A DNA stretch of 64,000 bases from Lihuaxuella thermophila (GTDB lineage: Bacteria; Bacillota; Bacilli; Thermoactinomycetales; Thermoactinomycetaceae): the NCBI RefSeq assembly GCF_900110165.1, contig NZ_FOCQ01000010.1:1-64000 (forward strand). The letters are read 5' to 3'. The position numbers and the translations under genes are program-made. Positions 16,567-26,214 of the stretch are shown one piece after another. The notes beneath the pieces were generated by a model. That model did not search any database. It was not told the origin of the DNA and saw nothing but the letters and a program-made list of their open reading frames with translations. The stretch's first letter is position 1; every line of letters begins with the position of its first letter.

Positions 16567-17994
16567 TTGTTTTCCCAGGTTAAGCGTTTAGTTGGCGACT
16601 CTTTTTTATATGCGTTCATGAGCATGAGCACCAAGCTCATCGCTTTTATCATGGTGCCGATTTATCTCCATCACCTCACCACGGCTGAATACGGGGCGCT
16701 GGGAAATATTGATGCAACTGTCTCCATCCTCACTTTCCTGATTATTTTCGGGACCGATTCGGCTCTTGCTTACTACTATTTCGAAGTGGAAGATGCGCAA
16801 AAAAAACTCCGCTATGTACAAAATGTCCTAGGGTTTCGACTGGCGGTTGCTCTTGCTCTTTCTGTCATCATTTGGACGCTGGGAAAAGAGATCTCTCTGA
16901 TGGTCACCAACAGCCCCGTATTCGGGTTTGCCCTGAATATCAGCATGTTGACGCTTCTTTTGGATACCGTCGTCACGCTGGTGATCACCATTTATCGGTA
17001 CGAAATGCTGACAGTCCGGGTGGTCATCCTGACCGTATTAAAAATGGCTTCGATCGCCGTCCTTTCGTACATCTTGCTTGTTTATGTTCAAGGCTCGCTG
17101 GACTCGATCTTATGGGCGAGACTGATCAGTGTGGGAGCTATTTTGCTCTTATGTGGCAAAGCTGTTTTGCAATATCTGAAACTTTCGTTCGACAAAGAAA
17201 TCTTAAAAGAGGTTCTCAAATACTCTGCGCCGTTGGTTCCGGCTACCCTGTCTTTCTGGGTGATCGGCAGCTCCAACCGTTATGTGATGACTGCCATGCT
17301 GGGACCTCACGGCTTGGAGGCGGCAGGAATTTATAATGCGGCCTTTCAATTTGCGTCGATGATCTCTCTGTTGACCTATGGTATCCAGATGGCCTGGCGC
17401 CCTTTTTCCATGCAGATCAAAAAGAAGGAAAACAGCAGGGATTTGTTTGCAAAAATTTATATTGCGATTTTTGTGATCGGCATGTTGGGCATCATGGCCG
17501 TCACAACCTTGATTCCATGGATTTTTCAACTGTTGAAGAAAGATTACGCTGACGCATTCCAGTACGTCGGTTTTCTTTCCCTGATCACCTTTATAAGCTT
17601 TTATTACCTGATCATTTCTTCCGGACTCTTGTTTACCAAAAAGACCAAGCCTATTTCATACGCTTTTGGATTCGGTGCCGTCCTCAGCGTCATTTTAAAC
17701 ATCGTCTTGGTTCCATTGTATGCAATCTGGGGAACCGTGATTGCCAACCTGATCGCTTATATCGTTGCAGTGGCGATCATCTTCCGCAAAAGCCAGCAAG
17801 CCTACTATATCCCGGTGTCAGCCGGTAAACTCGTTTTTATCCTGCTCCAAACGATTCTTTCTGCCGGTTCGCTTGTGTACATTCAGGTTTCCCATTTACC
17901 GGGTGCTTATCAACTGCTTCCCTGGGTATATTTTATCGGATCACTCATGATTAGCCGGGTGGATCGCGATTTTCGCCTGGGCATGAAAAACTAG
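16567..17994 (+). CDS. Oligosaccharide flippase (Wzx/MATE-like)
   Basis: This 475-residue protein has about 12-14 hydrophobic helices throughout and the polysaccharide-biosynthesis flippase pattern (SFLYAFMSMSTKLIAFIMVPIYL at the start is typical: first helix plus P-Y-L-H-L-T-EYG). It would move lipid-linked repeat units across the membrane. TTG at 16567 is chosen because AGGTGAGG lies 6 bases upstream; the alternative GTG at 16555 directly abuts the preceding stop and sits inside that ribosome binding site. Polymerase and glycosyltransferases follow. Confidence 0.85.
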   Translation: MFSQVKRLVGDSFLYAFMSMSTKLIAFIMVPIYLHHLTTAEYGALGNIDATVSILTFLIIFGTDSALAYYYFEVEDAQKKLRYVQNVLGFRLAVALALSVIIWTLGKEISLMVTNSPVFGFALNISMLTLLLDTVVTLVITIYRYEMLTVRVVILTVLKMASIAVLSYILLVYVQGSLDSILWARLISVGAILLLCGKAVLQYLKLSFDKEILKEVLKYSAPLVPATLSFWVIGSSNRYVMTAMLGPHGLEAAGIYNAAFQFASMISLLTYGIQMAWRPFSMQIKKKENSRDLFAKIYIAIFVIGMLGIMAVTTLIPWIFQLLKKDYADAFQYVGFLSLITFISFYYLIISSGLLFTKKTKPISYAFGFGAVLSVILNIVLVPLYAIWGTVIANLIAYIVAVAIIFRKSQQAYYIPVSAGKLVFILLQTILSAGSLVYIQVSHLPGAYQLLPWVYFIGSLMISRVDRDFRLGMKN

Positions 17995-18013
17995 CGAAAG
18001 GAGAGACAGAAGC

Positions 18014-19399
18014 ATGGTTTATATCGTCATCTGGCTGATCGTACTCGCTGCCTCCGTATTTTTGTTTCAACAAGCATCGGGCAGACTGTCACTTGTTCGG
18101 CCAAATCTGCACTCATTGATCTTTTATTATTCTCTCCTTTTGTCTAGTTTTATCGGATCGCTCCTGATTGTGCTGAATATTGACCACTCGTATATCATCG
18201 TCAAGTTGATCTTTCAGGAAAAGTCACGGCAGATTGGATTTTCTCTCGTTTGTATAGTCATGGTGCTCTTGCCGCTGACGATGTTTGTCATCTCCAAACT
18301 GTCCGGCTTTCATCCCAGACACGAGTTTGACCGCTATTGGAACTCTCCAGTGGTGGAATCTCTTTCAAAACGAGAACAAGATACGTTTTATCGGATCTTT
18401 TTCGCATTATCGGTTATCTGTTTGGGCTCCATTCTGTATACGTTCTTACGAATTGAGCATGTCCCGATTTTTGAAGCCTTCTTGAACCCGGATGCCAATT
18501 TGAGTGAGCTTCGCATTGAAGCCAAGGAGGGCTTCAAAGGGATCAGTGCCTATTTGAGAAATATTTTTGCGATTGGATTAACCCCGATTCTTTCCTTAAT
18601 CGCATATGCCTATAAAGTAAAGACAAAAGAACCGAAGTGGGCGATCCTCTTTGCCGTCCTTTTTGCCGCTTCGGTGCTGATCAATATTTACGATTTTCAG
18701 AAATCGCCCGTGATTTTCTATATCGCCTCGTTCATTCTGCTTCGGATGTATCTCGGCAAGACAAAAATGAGCTTAAAGAAATTTCTGGTTTTTGTCGTTT
18801 TGGCATTTTCCTATCTCTTGGTGATGTATGCTTCACTCGGTGTGAAGGACGCGAAAGAATATCTTTCTTATTCTTCAGGGCCGATCGGAAGAATCATTTT
18901 AACCCAGATTGCTCCCATGTACGCTTATGTGGACCGGTATGATGAGGTTTATCCTTTTTTGGAAGAGCGCGGCTTACCACAGGCTCTCCTGGAGTTATAT
19001 CATATTGATCAGGTTCGTTCATCCCGTGTTTTGATGGAAGATCTCTTCCCTGAACGAATTGAGGCAGGAACGGCCGGGGTTCTGAATACTCTTTATGTAG
19101 GGGAAGCATACGCAACCTATGGTGTTCCCGGTGTTATTCTGGGTACAATCATGATAGGCGTTTTTATCCAACTGCTGTATATGGTGTTTCTTCGTTTGCC
19201 GAAACATCCTGTGTTCTTAAGTTTATTCATATATTTCATGATCAACATCCCAAGAGCTTTGGTAGGCGGGTTCTCGGATTTGATTCTGAATCCCGTATGG
19301 TTCATGCTATCTGCCATTGTGGTCAGTTCCTATGTTTTCGTTCAATTGCGGCATCGCTTCATCGGCTATCTTGGTTATAGGAAGGAAAGGAACACTTAA
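18014..19399 (+). CDS. Oligosaccharide repeat-unit polymerase (Wzy-like)
   Basis: 461 residues with about 10-12 predicted membrane helices, a long extracytoplasmic loop near residues 280-350 (RYDEVYPFLEERG to TAGVLNTLYVGEAYATYG), and the G-x-x-G-x-x-LG-tail typical of O-antigen/EPS polymerases. It would join repeat units delivered by the flippase encoded just upstream. Sequence identity to named Wzy proteins cannot be judged by eye; topology and neighbourhood carry the call. GGAGAGAC provides its ribosome binding site. Confidence 0.75.
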   Translation: MVYIVIWLIVLAASVFLFQQASGRLSLVRPNLHSLIFYYSLLLSSFIGSLLIVLNIDHSYIIVKLIFQEKSRQIGFSLVCIVMVLLPLTMFVISKLSGFHPRHEFDRYWNSPVVESLSKREQDTFYRIFFALSVICLGSILYTFLRIEHVPIFEAFLNPDANLSELRIEAKEGFKGISAYLRNIFAIGLTPILSLIAYAYKVKTKEPKWAILFAVLFAASVLINIYDFQKSPVIFYIASFILLRMYLGKTKMSLKKFLVFVVLAFSYLLVMYASLGVKDAKEYLSYSSGPIGRIILTQIAPMYAYVDRYDEVYPFLEERGLPQALLELYHIDQVRSSRVLMEDLFPERIEAGTAGVLNTLYVGEAYATYGVPGVILGTIMIGVFIQLLYMVFLRLPKHPVFLSLFIYFMINIPRALVGGFSDLILNPVWFMLSAIVVSSYVFVQLRHRFIGYLGYRKERNT

Positions 19400-19400
19400 T

Positions 19401-20516
19401 ATGAGAAGTGTACTTGTCTATTACCCTTTTACACTTGCTACAAAAGCAGACAGTGGTTCCAAATTGCGCCCGATCGAAATGCTGAAAGCATTTGAAGCTT
19501 GGGGAAATGCCGAAAATGTGAAGGTGATCGCCATACACGGCAATTCCAGGGAACGCAAAGAACAGTTTCACAAGCTCCGCAAAAACGGCGAACTGGACCA
19601 GTTGCTCTTTTGTTATGTTGAGAACCAAACGATTCCGGTGTGGCTGACCGACCCCGGCCATATTCCGAAGGCTCCCTTCATCGACTGGACGGTCTTTCGC
19701 TTTTTAAAAAAGAAAGGTGTGCCGATCGGCGTTTTTTACCGGGATGTTTATTGGAAATTTGATGAGCTCTATCCTCTCAAAGGATGGAAAAAAAAGTTGA
19801 TGAGGATGGTTTATCGGATCGAGGAAAAGTTTTTTCAAACGTATGCCAAAGCGATTTTCCTGCCCAGCCTTGCCATGGGAGAATATGTGGGCATCGACCG
19901 GATGAAAGCTGCCCTCCCGCCGGGCGGCAAATCTTTATCCGAGCCGAAGCCGGCCGTCTCGAAACGCAACTATGAGGGGCTTTATGTGGGGGGAATCGCC
20001 CATCGGGACTACGGTTTGTCGTTAATGTTAGACGCGTTGGAGATCGTGAAAAGCCGAGACATCCCGTTTTCACTCACCATCGTTTGCCGGGAAGGAGAGT
20101 ATCAGGCTCTCCCGGAAAATGAAAAAGTGCGAATCAGCGAATGCAACGTGCAAGTCAAACATGTATCGGGACCGGAATTGGATGCGCTTTACCGGGAAAT
20201 GGACTTTGCGCTTATCCCGCGTTTTCCCAGCAAGTACAATCATTTTTCCGTGCCGGTAAAGCTTGTCGAATACCTTTCCAATCGCTTACCTGTGATCGCT
20301 ACCAACTGTACTGCACAGCAGAGCCTGATCGAATCAGGACCCTATGGCACGATTTGTGAGGCCACTCCTGAATCCATGGCTCAAGCGATAGAGAAGATGA
20401 TTGAGAACCAGGCAGTGTATGCGGCGCAAATTGAACGCGATTTTCTACGGCACCATTCTTGGTTAGCAAGGGTTCGCACGGTGAAAAGCACGCTAATAGA
20501 GGAGGGTGTGTTGTGA
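19401..20516 (+). CDS. Glycosyltransferase, GT-B fold
   Basis: 371 residues beginning MRSVLVYYPFTLATKADSGSKLRP. The C-terminal half has GT-B nucleotide-sugar features (GLYVGGIAHRDYGLSLMLDAL; FSVPVKLVEYLSNRLPVIATNC). It probably transfers one sugar during assembly of the exopolysaccharide repeat unit at the inner face of the membrane. The ATG at 19401 directly follows the polymerase stop and has AAGGAAAGG upstream. It overlaps the next glycosyltransferase by 4 bases (GTGA). Donor and acceptor are unknown. Confidence 0.8.
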   Translation: MRSVLVYYPFTLATKADSGSKLRPIEMLKAFEAWGNAENVKVIAIHGNSRERKEQFHKLRKNGELDQLLFCYVENQTIPVWLTDPGHIPKAPFIDWTVFRFLKKKGVPIGVFYRDVYWKFDELYPLKGWKKKLMRMVYRIEEKFFQTYAKAIFLPSLAMGEYVGIDRMKAALPPGGKSLSEPKPAVSKRNYEGLYVGGIAHRDYGLSLMLDALEIVKSRDIPFSLTIVCREGEYQALPENEKVRISECNVQVKHVSGPELDALYREMDFALIPRFPSKYNHFSVPVKLVEYLSNRLPVIATNCTAQQSLIESGPYGTICEATPESMAQAIEKMIENQAVYAAQIERDFLRHHSWLARVRTVKSTLIEEGVL

Positions 20517-21589
20517 AAATCTTGCTGTTTGCGCCAGGAAATTCAGTTCATACCCATAAGTGGGCCATGTTTTACCAATCCAAAGGGTATCAGGTTATCG
20601 TTGTTACCTTTTCCAATCATTTTAGCCCTGAAAACGCCAAAGAGGTAGAAACCCTGCAGCTGCCTAAATTTTTGCCGCGCAAATTGTCTTATCCCACGAG
20701 CGTGTTTGCGTTAAAAAGAATTCTGGCGGACATTCAACCGGATATTTTCCATGCCCATTATGTGTCCAGTTACGGCATTGTTGCGGCACTGACCAACTAT
20801 CACCCTCTCTATATTTCTGTTTGGGGCTCAGACATTTATCATTTTCCGACTACCAATATCATTAACCGAAAAATTGTAGAGTATGCATTAAATCATGCGG
20901 ACGTGATCTGTTCGACCAGCTACGACATGGCCCAAGAGACGAGAAAATATACGGACAAACCGGTTGAAATCACGCCGTTCGGGGTGGATCTCTCCAAGTT
21001 TAAGCCGCTGGGCTTAACCAAAACCGATGAGATGATCACGATTGGAACAGCCAAAGGTTTGACCGAAGTATATGGCATTTCCAATTTGATTAAAGCCTTT
21101 GCCAAGTTGGAAAAGGAATTTCCCCATTCCCGCTTGCTCATCGTCGGGGACGGTCCCAAACGGGCTGAATATGAAGCCCTGGTAGAAGAGCTGGGGATCG
21201 CTCATAAGGCCACTTTTACGGGGTTTGTGGCTAATTCCGAAATTCCCTATTATATCAACCAGATGGATATCTTTGCCCTGCCCTCCTACCGGGAAAGCTT
21301 TGGTGTGGCGGCGGTTGAAGCCCAGGCTTGCGGAGTTCCGGTCGTGGTAACCAATGTGGGGGGGCTTCCTGAAGTTGTCGACCATGAAGTGACCGGATTG
21401 ATTATTCCCGATAATCATCCCGATCATCTGGTGCAGGCGTTTAAGCGTTTGATTCTGGATGAATCCCTCAGAAAGAAACTGGGAGCCAACGGGGTCCGCT
21501 TCGTTCAGGAACGTTACGACTGGATTGAAAACGCAAACCGGATGGTAGCGTTGTATGAGAAAACCTTGCGGACGATCAGGCAAAAATAG
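20513..21589 (+). CDS. Glycosyltransferase family 4 protein
   Basis: 358 residues. The N-terminal KILLFAPGNSVHTHKWA fold and C-terminal Rossmann-like half contain VGDGPKRAEYEAL, then LPSYRESFGVAAVEAQACG with the E-x7-E motif of retaining GT4 enzymes, and TNVGGLPEVV. It starts at GTG 20513 with GAGGAGG upstream, overlapping the previous stop by 4 bases, so the two are translationally coupled. It likely adds another sugar to the same repeat unit. Confidence 0.88.
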   Translation: MKILLFAPGNSVHTHKWAMFYQSKGYQVIVVTFSNHFSPENAKEVETLQLPKFLPRKLSYPTSVFALKRILADIQPDIFHAHYVSSYGIVAALTNYHPLYISVWGSDIYHFPTTNIINRKIVEYALNHADVICSTSYDMAQETRKYTDKPVEITPFGVDLSKFKPLGLTKTDEMITIGTAKGLTEVYGISNLIKAFAKLEKEFPHSRLLIVGDGPKRAEYEALVEELGIAHKATFTGFVANSEIPYYINQMDIFALPSYRESFGVAAVEAQACGVPVVVTNVGGLPEVVDHEVTGLIIPDNHPDHLVQAFKRLILDESLRKKLGANGVRFVQERYDWIENANRMVALYEKTLRTIRQK

Positions 21590-21844
21590 CGCACAATCTT
21601 GAACGGAAGAGAATTATTCAGCACCGTTTCATCAAAAACGGAGCTATTTACGAATAAATAAGAGAAGACAGGTTCGGATCGCGCATCCTTGCCAGTGCTC
21701 CTCATGAGAAATTGAGTGGTCAGGGACTGGTGGGATTTGTAAGTAAAAAATCCTCTTCAAAGCAGATATTTTTAAGTAAGGGAATCGGTTGCCGGGTAAA
21801 GTATGGAAGTAATCACCACGGTGTATATTTTTGAGGTGATGGTC

Positions 21845-23431
21845 TTGGAAAATATTTTTATTACAAGTGATAGATGGGTACGTGTATCTGAAGGGAATAG
21901 TACGATATGGTTTACGGGTTATCTAGAAGTTGACGGGGGCACTTATGATCGTACCAATATCCGTGATTACTTTAAAACCCATAGCTTCCGGCCATCAGCT
22001 GTAACGGAGTGGCGCGGCGAATTTGCCATCGTTTTAAAAGACGAAACAAAAATTTTTGCCGCAGTGGATCGCAAACGCTCCATCCCGCTTTTTTATTACC
22101 GCGACGACCATGACCGTTGGATTGTAACCGACCATCTGGGCAGGGATCTGGTGAAACGGAACCTGAATGATACGTCTGTGTTTGAATTTATTATTACGGG
22201 TTATGTATCCAATGAAAAAACATTGGTCAAAGATATTTTGCAGCTGGAACCCGGACAATACCTGGTGATTGAAAACAACCAGGTTTCGGTGACTTCTTAT
22301 TTCCAATTTTTTCATCAAGTGGATGAAGCGCTGGATGAAGCAAGCGGCGTGGAAGAGCTTAAAAAAATATTCTACCGGGTATTTGAGCGATTGGCTAAAC
22401 GCATTGCCGGCCAGTCGGTCATGATTCCCTTGAGCGGCGGTTATGATTCCCGGATCATTGCCCTGATGTTAAAAGAGTTTGATGTCAAACCCATCCGCAG
22501 TTTCAGTTATGGAAAGCCCGGCAATCAAGAAGCGCAAGTCAGTAAGGAAATTGCGGAGCGGTTGGGGATTCCGTGGGAATTTTATACCTATTCCAAGGCC
22601 GACTGGTTTAAATGGTATCATTCGCAAGACTGGGAATCTTATGTCGAGCAGGCCTCCAATCTGACTTCCATCGGCCATTTGCAGGATTGGCCCGCAGTCA
22701 AGCAAATGATGGAGCGTTATGAGGATTCCTTTGTCTTTATCCCTGGACATGCCGGAGATTTTATTGCAGGAAGCCATATTCCGTACGACTTAACGATCGA
22801 CCGGACCTTTGAGTTGGACGAAGTGGTGCATCAGATCATGCGCAAGCATCACCGACTGTGGGATACACCGGATCAACAGGTGAAATCGCTCATTATTTCA
22901 GAAATCAAAGATTCCCTGCAAGGTTTTCCTTTTCAAAACAGGGAACAGGCAAGCGCGGCATTCGAGTATTGGGATTGGAAAGAGCGGCAGGCCAAGTTTA
23001 TTACCAACTCGGTCCGAGTTTATGAGTTTTTCGGGCAAGATTGGCAAATCCCTCTTTGGGATGATGAGATTGTCGATTTCTTTTTAAAGGTGCCGGTTGA
23101 ACTTCGCTACCGTAAATACTTGTATGATTTGACGCTCCATCAAATGTACCCGGACTATTTTTCACACCCCACGAAGGAACTGTCCAGCTCGATGTTTAAA
23201 TGGAAACAAGGGCCGATCCATAAGATCTTAAGAAGAGGATATACGACGAAACTGGTTTTCCAACAATATTTCAGCGATCCGATGAACTGGTTCGGCATCA
23301 CCGGAAGCTATATTGATTATCTGAGAGAAACCCGTTTCAGATATAAACATGTTCCTTTTTCGCTTCCCTACAATATTAACTCCATCATCGTCAAGGATTA
23401 TATTGAAAAGCTGATCGGTCGATCACAATAG
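21845..23431 (+). CDS. Asparagine-synthase-like protein in the EPS locus, no glutaminase Cys
   Basis: 528 residues. An N-terminal class-II amidotransferase-like domain (about 1-160: EWRGEFAIVLKDE, AVDRKRSIPLFYY, LEPGQYLVIENN) is followed by an ATP-pyrophosphatase domain with the PP-loop MIPLSGGYDSRIIAL. The start is TTG 21845 with GAGGTGA upstream, so the mature N-terminus (MENIFITS) lacks the nucleophilic Cys needed to release ammonia from glutamine. It may therefore amidate or ligate using another amine, perhaps modifying an acidic sugar of the exopolysaccharide. It is last in the EPS operon, about 255 bases after the GT4 gene. A lasso-type cyclase role is unlikely because no precursor is nearby. 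Confidence 0.8.
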   Translation: MENIFITSDRWVRVSEGNSTIWFTGYLEVDGGTYDRTNIRDYFKTHSFRPSAVTEWRGEFAIVLKDETKIFAAVDRKRSIPLFYYRDDHDRWIVTDHLGRDLVKRNLNDTSVFEFIITGYVSNEKTLVKDILQLEPGQYLVIENNQVSVTSYFQFFHQVDEALDEASGVEELKKIFYRVFERLAKRIAGQSVMIPLSGGYDSRIIALMLKEFDVKPIRSFSYGKPGNQEAQVSKEIAERLGIPWEFYTYSKADWFKWYHSQDWESYVEQASNLTSIGHLQDWPAVKQMMERYEDSFVFIPGHAGDFIAGSHIPYDLTIDRTFELDEVVHQIMRKHHRLWDTPDQQVKSLIISEIKDSLQGFPFQNREQASAAFEYWDWKERQAKFITNSVRVYEFFGQDWQIPLWDDEIVDFFLKVPVELRYRKYLYDLTLHQMYPDYFSHPTKELSSSMFKWKQGPIHKILRRGYTTKLVFQQYFSDPMNWFGITGSYIDYLRETRFRYKHVPFSLPYNINSIIVKDYIEKLIGRSQ

Positions 23432-23465
23432 AGAAGGGGAACGGGTGTGCCTTCACCTTCGATAT

Positions 23466-23510
23466 AAAAAACAACAGAGCGCTCCGGTGAACGGCTCTGT
23501 TGTTTTTTAT
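23466..23510. terminator. Bidirectional terminator between EPS operon and permease
   Basis: AAAAAACAACAGAGC (23466-23480) pairs with its complement (23494-23508), with A and T tails on both sides. It serves two convergent genes. Confidence 0.9.
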
Positions 23511-24815
23511 TTACGGAAGGTGAATCAAGTAGCGCAAGTAAATATAGATGTTTGAAATAATTAACGACACAAGGGTCAGCGGGGCCCCGATCTTCAAGAA
23601 ATCCATATAACTGAATCCTTTTCCTTCCCTCGCGGCCAAGCTGGCCACAACGACATTGGCCGACGCGCCGATGATGGTTCCGTTTCCGCCTAAACAGGCT
23701 CCAAGCGACAACGACCACCACAGAGTGTTGATCTGAGGAGAATTGGTGGCAAGCCCCAATCCTTCCGCCATATCTTTGATCAGAGGGATCATGGTGGCCA
23801 CAAACGGAATGTTGTCAATAAATGCGGATGCTACACCGGATACCCATAAAATGAGCACCGCAGCCAGTGAAATATCACCGCCCGTGACATCCAGCACTTG
23901 TCGGGCCAATCGTTCGATGATGCCCGTTTTTTGCAGTCCTCCTACCAGGGTAAACAATCCGGCGAAGAAAAAAATGGATACCCATTCGATCGATTGAAAG
24001 GATTCTTCAATCTCCTCTTCTTTCAGCCCGATCAACATCAGCAAAGTGGCCCCGGCCATCGCGATCACCGACGCCTCCACATGAAGCGCAGAATGAAGGA
24101 CAAAACCCAATATGGTGATGAAGAGGACAACTAAAGATTTTTTCATTAAGGCCGGGTTATGAATATACTCCTTCTCATTCAGTTCCATTAATTCATGGAT
24201 GTTCTGGGGGGTGACATTGAGCTGGCGGCGAAACATTAGATAAAACAGAAACAAAGTGACTGCCAATATGACCGCGATCACGGGTGACAGGTTAAGAATA
24301 AACTGATTAAACGTCAAATGTTCATTGGCGGCGCCAATCATGATATTCGGCGGGTCTCCGATCAAGGTAGCCGTTCCCCCGATATTGGAGGCGATCACTT
24401 GGGAGATCAGGTAAGGCACCGGGTTGACTCCCAGTATTTTCGTGATGGAAAACGTAATGGGGACAAGCAAAAGGACGGTGGTGACATTGTCGAGAAACGC
24501 TGAGGTAACCGCTGTCAACAACGCCAGGAAAATCAGGATGCGGATCGGATTTCCTTTGGCCGCCTTGGCGGATTTCACCGCGATGTACTGAAAGACGCCG
24601 GTTTTATTGGTGATCCCGACAATAATCATCATGCCGATTAAAAGAACGATGGTATTCCACTCGATATAATGTTTGAAAACTTCCTCCACATCGAGGATGC
24701 CCAGGAGTACCATCAGGGCGGCTCCGGCGAGTGCGATGACAGCCCGGTTGATTTTTTCCGTAACAATAACCGCATAGGTGACCAAAAAGATGATTACGGC
24801 GATTGTGGTTTGCAT
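23511..24815 (-). CDS. ArsB/NhaD-type ion transporter
   Basis: 434 residues, with about 11-12 membrane helices arranged as two repeats, each holding an ASAFLDN-type motif (VTSAFLDNVTTVLLL and VASAFIDNIPFVATM) and glycine-rich re-entrant segments (IGGTATLIGDPPNIM; LGACLGGNGTIIGASANV). This is the ion transporter superfamily plan shared by ArsB arsenite exporters, NhaD antiporters and citrate-type permeases. The substrate is undecided, and no arsR or arsC is adjacent. The start is the ATG at 24815, with AAAGGGGAG upstream. A hairpin in its leader may act as an attenuator. Confidence 0.85.
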   Translation of the reverse strand: MQTTIAVIIFLVTYAVIVTEKINRAVIALAGAALMVLLGILDVEEVFKHYIEWNTIVLLIGMMIIVGITNKTGVFQYIAVKSAKAAKGNPIRILIFLALLTAVTSAFLDNVTTVLLLVPITFSITKILGVNPVPYLISQVIASNIGGTATLIGDPPNIMIGAANEHLTFNQFILNLSPVIAVILAVTLFLFYLMFRRQLNVTPQNIHELMELNEKEYIHNPALMKKSLVVLFITILGFVLHSALHVEASVIAMAGATLLMLIGLKEEEIEESFQSIEWVSIFFFAGLFTLVGGLQKTGIIERLARQVLDVTGGDISLAAVLILWVSGVASAFIDNIPFVATMIPLIKDMAEGLGLATNSPQINTLWWSLSLGACLGGNGTIIGASANVVVASLAAREGKGFSYMDFLKIGAPLTLVSLIISNIYIYLRYLIHLP

Positions 24816-24844
24816 ATGACTGTTCTCCCCTTTAACAAACAAAC

Positions 24845-24872
24845 GAGGAGTCCTGAATGCGGCGGACTCCTC
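24845..24872 (-). promoter_or_regulatory. Leader hairpin of the permease, possible attenuator
   Basis: GAGGAGTCC (24845-24853) pairs perfectly with GGACTCCTC (24864-24872). On the minus strand it is followed by GTTTGTTTGTT and then, within a few bases, the ribosome binding site of the permease. Confidence 0.5.
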
Positions 24873-24899
24873 TCATTAATATCTCGTAGAATTAGTTTC

Positions 24900-24928
24900 A
24901 TTATACTTAAAAAAATGTTGTTGATAAA
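24900..24928 (-). promoter_or_regulatory. Candidate promoter of the ArsB/NhaD-type gene
   Basis: On the minus strand a consensus TATAAT (24900-24905) lies 17 bases after TTTATC (24923-24928). It predicts a leader of about 75-80 bases containing the hairpin at 24845-24872. Confidence 0.5.
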
Positions 24929-25074
24929 GATTTTTAGAAAGTGCCGGGATGCATGGTGGTTGCGGGATTCCCCGACCATTCACCGGGGTTGGACGTCATA
25001 CCGATATTCAGATTATACTAGGATCAGGTAAGCTTGGTTTGTGTGGGTCACTAAAAAAATAGCGGAGGGAATCC

Positions 25075-25878
25075 ATGTCCTGTATTCATGACCATGCGTA
25101 TCGGCAAACGAAAGAGTGGGCAAGGCAAGCCGGTTCGCTGATTCGTGGTTTTCTGCAAAGCGGGGAAATAAAGGTTGAAACAAAAAAACATGAAGCCGAC
25201 CTGGTTACAGTGGTCGACAGAGCGGTGGAGAATTTTTTTGTGGAGCGGATTGGGCAGCATTTTCCGGACCACAAGATATTGGGTGAAGAAGGAATCGGGG
25301 AAAAACCTGCAGATTTTAGCGGTTATGTCTGGCTGATTGACCCGATCGACGGAACTTCCAATTTCGTTACGCAACAGGCGGATTTCGTGGTCTCCGTTGC
25401 TCTTTACCACGATGGGCAAGGGATTTTCGGTGTGGTCTATGACGTGATGAGGGATGAAATGTATCATGCCATCAAGGGTCAAGGGATGTATGTCAACGGG
25501 ATCGAACAGACGGTCATGCGGGGCAATCTCGCCTTGATCGACTCCCTCATATCGTTTGAGTATAATTTTCCCACTGAAGCGGAATTGGAAAAAGGCAGGA
25601 AACTGCTTGGGCTTTGCTCCAAAATCAGGGGAATGAGGTCTTACGGGGCGACAGCGCTGGCGATGGCCAAAGTGGCTGCGGGAAAAAATAACGGTTTTGT
25701 CACCATGGGAACCAATCCCTGGGATTACGGGGCCGGAAAGGTGCTGGTGGAAGAAGCGGGCGGGATCGTCACTGATTTCAAAGGCAACCCGCTCTCTCTC
25801 GAGCGCCGGAGCAGTGTCATTGCTTGTCATCCCGCCATTTATCAGGAGCTCTTGCAGTTTGTCAGCGATTTGGCATAA
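25075..25878 (+). CDS. Inositol monophosphatase family protein (SuhB-like)
   Basis: 267 residues with the metal and phosphate motifs of the family: ADLVTVVDRAVE, GEEGIGE, WLIDPIDGTSNF, and C-terminal NPWDYGAGKVLVEEAGG. Members dephosphorylate myo-inositol-1-phosphate or related sugar phosphates such as fructose-1,6-bisphosphate or NADP, with Mg. The ATG follows AGCGGAGGG. It is monocistronic between the divergent permease and the lysine riboswitch, so context does not fix the substrate. Confidence 0.92.
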   Translation: MSCIHDHAYRQTKEWARQAGSLIRGFLQSGEIKVETKKHEADLVTVVDRAVENFFVERIGQHFPDHKILGEEGIGEKPADFSGYVWLIDPIDGTSNFVTQQADFVVSVALYHDGQGIFGVVYDVMRDEMYHAIKGQGMYVNGIEQTVMRGNLALIDSLISFEYNFPTEAELEKGRKLLGLCSKIRGMRSYGATALAMAKVAAGKNNGFVTMGTNPWDYGAGKVLVEEAGGIVTDFKGNPLSLERRSSVIACHPAIYQELLQFVSDLA

Positions 25879-26003
25879 CCGTCCGTTCATTGACAAGATC
25901 TACCACCCATGGAATGCCGGTTTACCGCTTGTTCTTGGTGGATTTTTTCTTATATACTATAAAAGTGTGTGTGAAAATCAAATCAATCACCCTCATCGGT
26001 CTC

Positions 26004-26192
26004 GGTGAGGTAGAGGTTGCGGCTTTTATGAGTATTCTGCAGGAGATGCGGAGAAGATCGAGGACTGCAGAAGAAAGGAAAAGCCGCCGAAGTCCGGCTG
26101 TAGTCTCCGTGCCGCCGGGCTGGGGCTGTTTCCGAACAGGGACAGCACTGTCACGTTTACGTGCCGGGTAAACGTGGTGCGCTATCTTCAGC
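26004..26192 (+). promoter_or_regulatory. Lysine riboswitch (L-box)
   Basis: Conserved L-box elements appear in order: GAGGTAGAGG (P1/P2 side) at 26007-26016, GAGTATTCTGCAGGAGA, GAAAGG...AAGCCGCCGAAG, GGGCTG(GGGCTG), and the closing GCTATCTTC (26181-26189) pairing back to GAGGTAG. In the known class lysine binding stabilises the aptamer and favours the downstream terminator, lowering expression of lysine biosynthesis or uptake genes. It precedes a terminator at 26215 and a lysine permease. Confidence 0.93.
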
Positions 26193-26214
26193 GAAGGTGC
26201 GGTGTGGGTTGAAC

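Noticed and set aside
21845-23431. A second lasso cyclase in the EPS region
   Set aside because: No small precursor with a YxxP leader, protease or exporter is nearby, and the gene follows EPS genes on the same strand.
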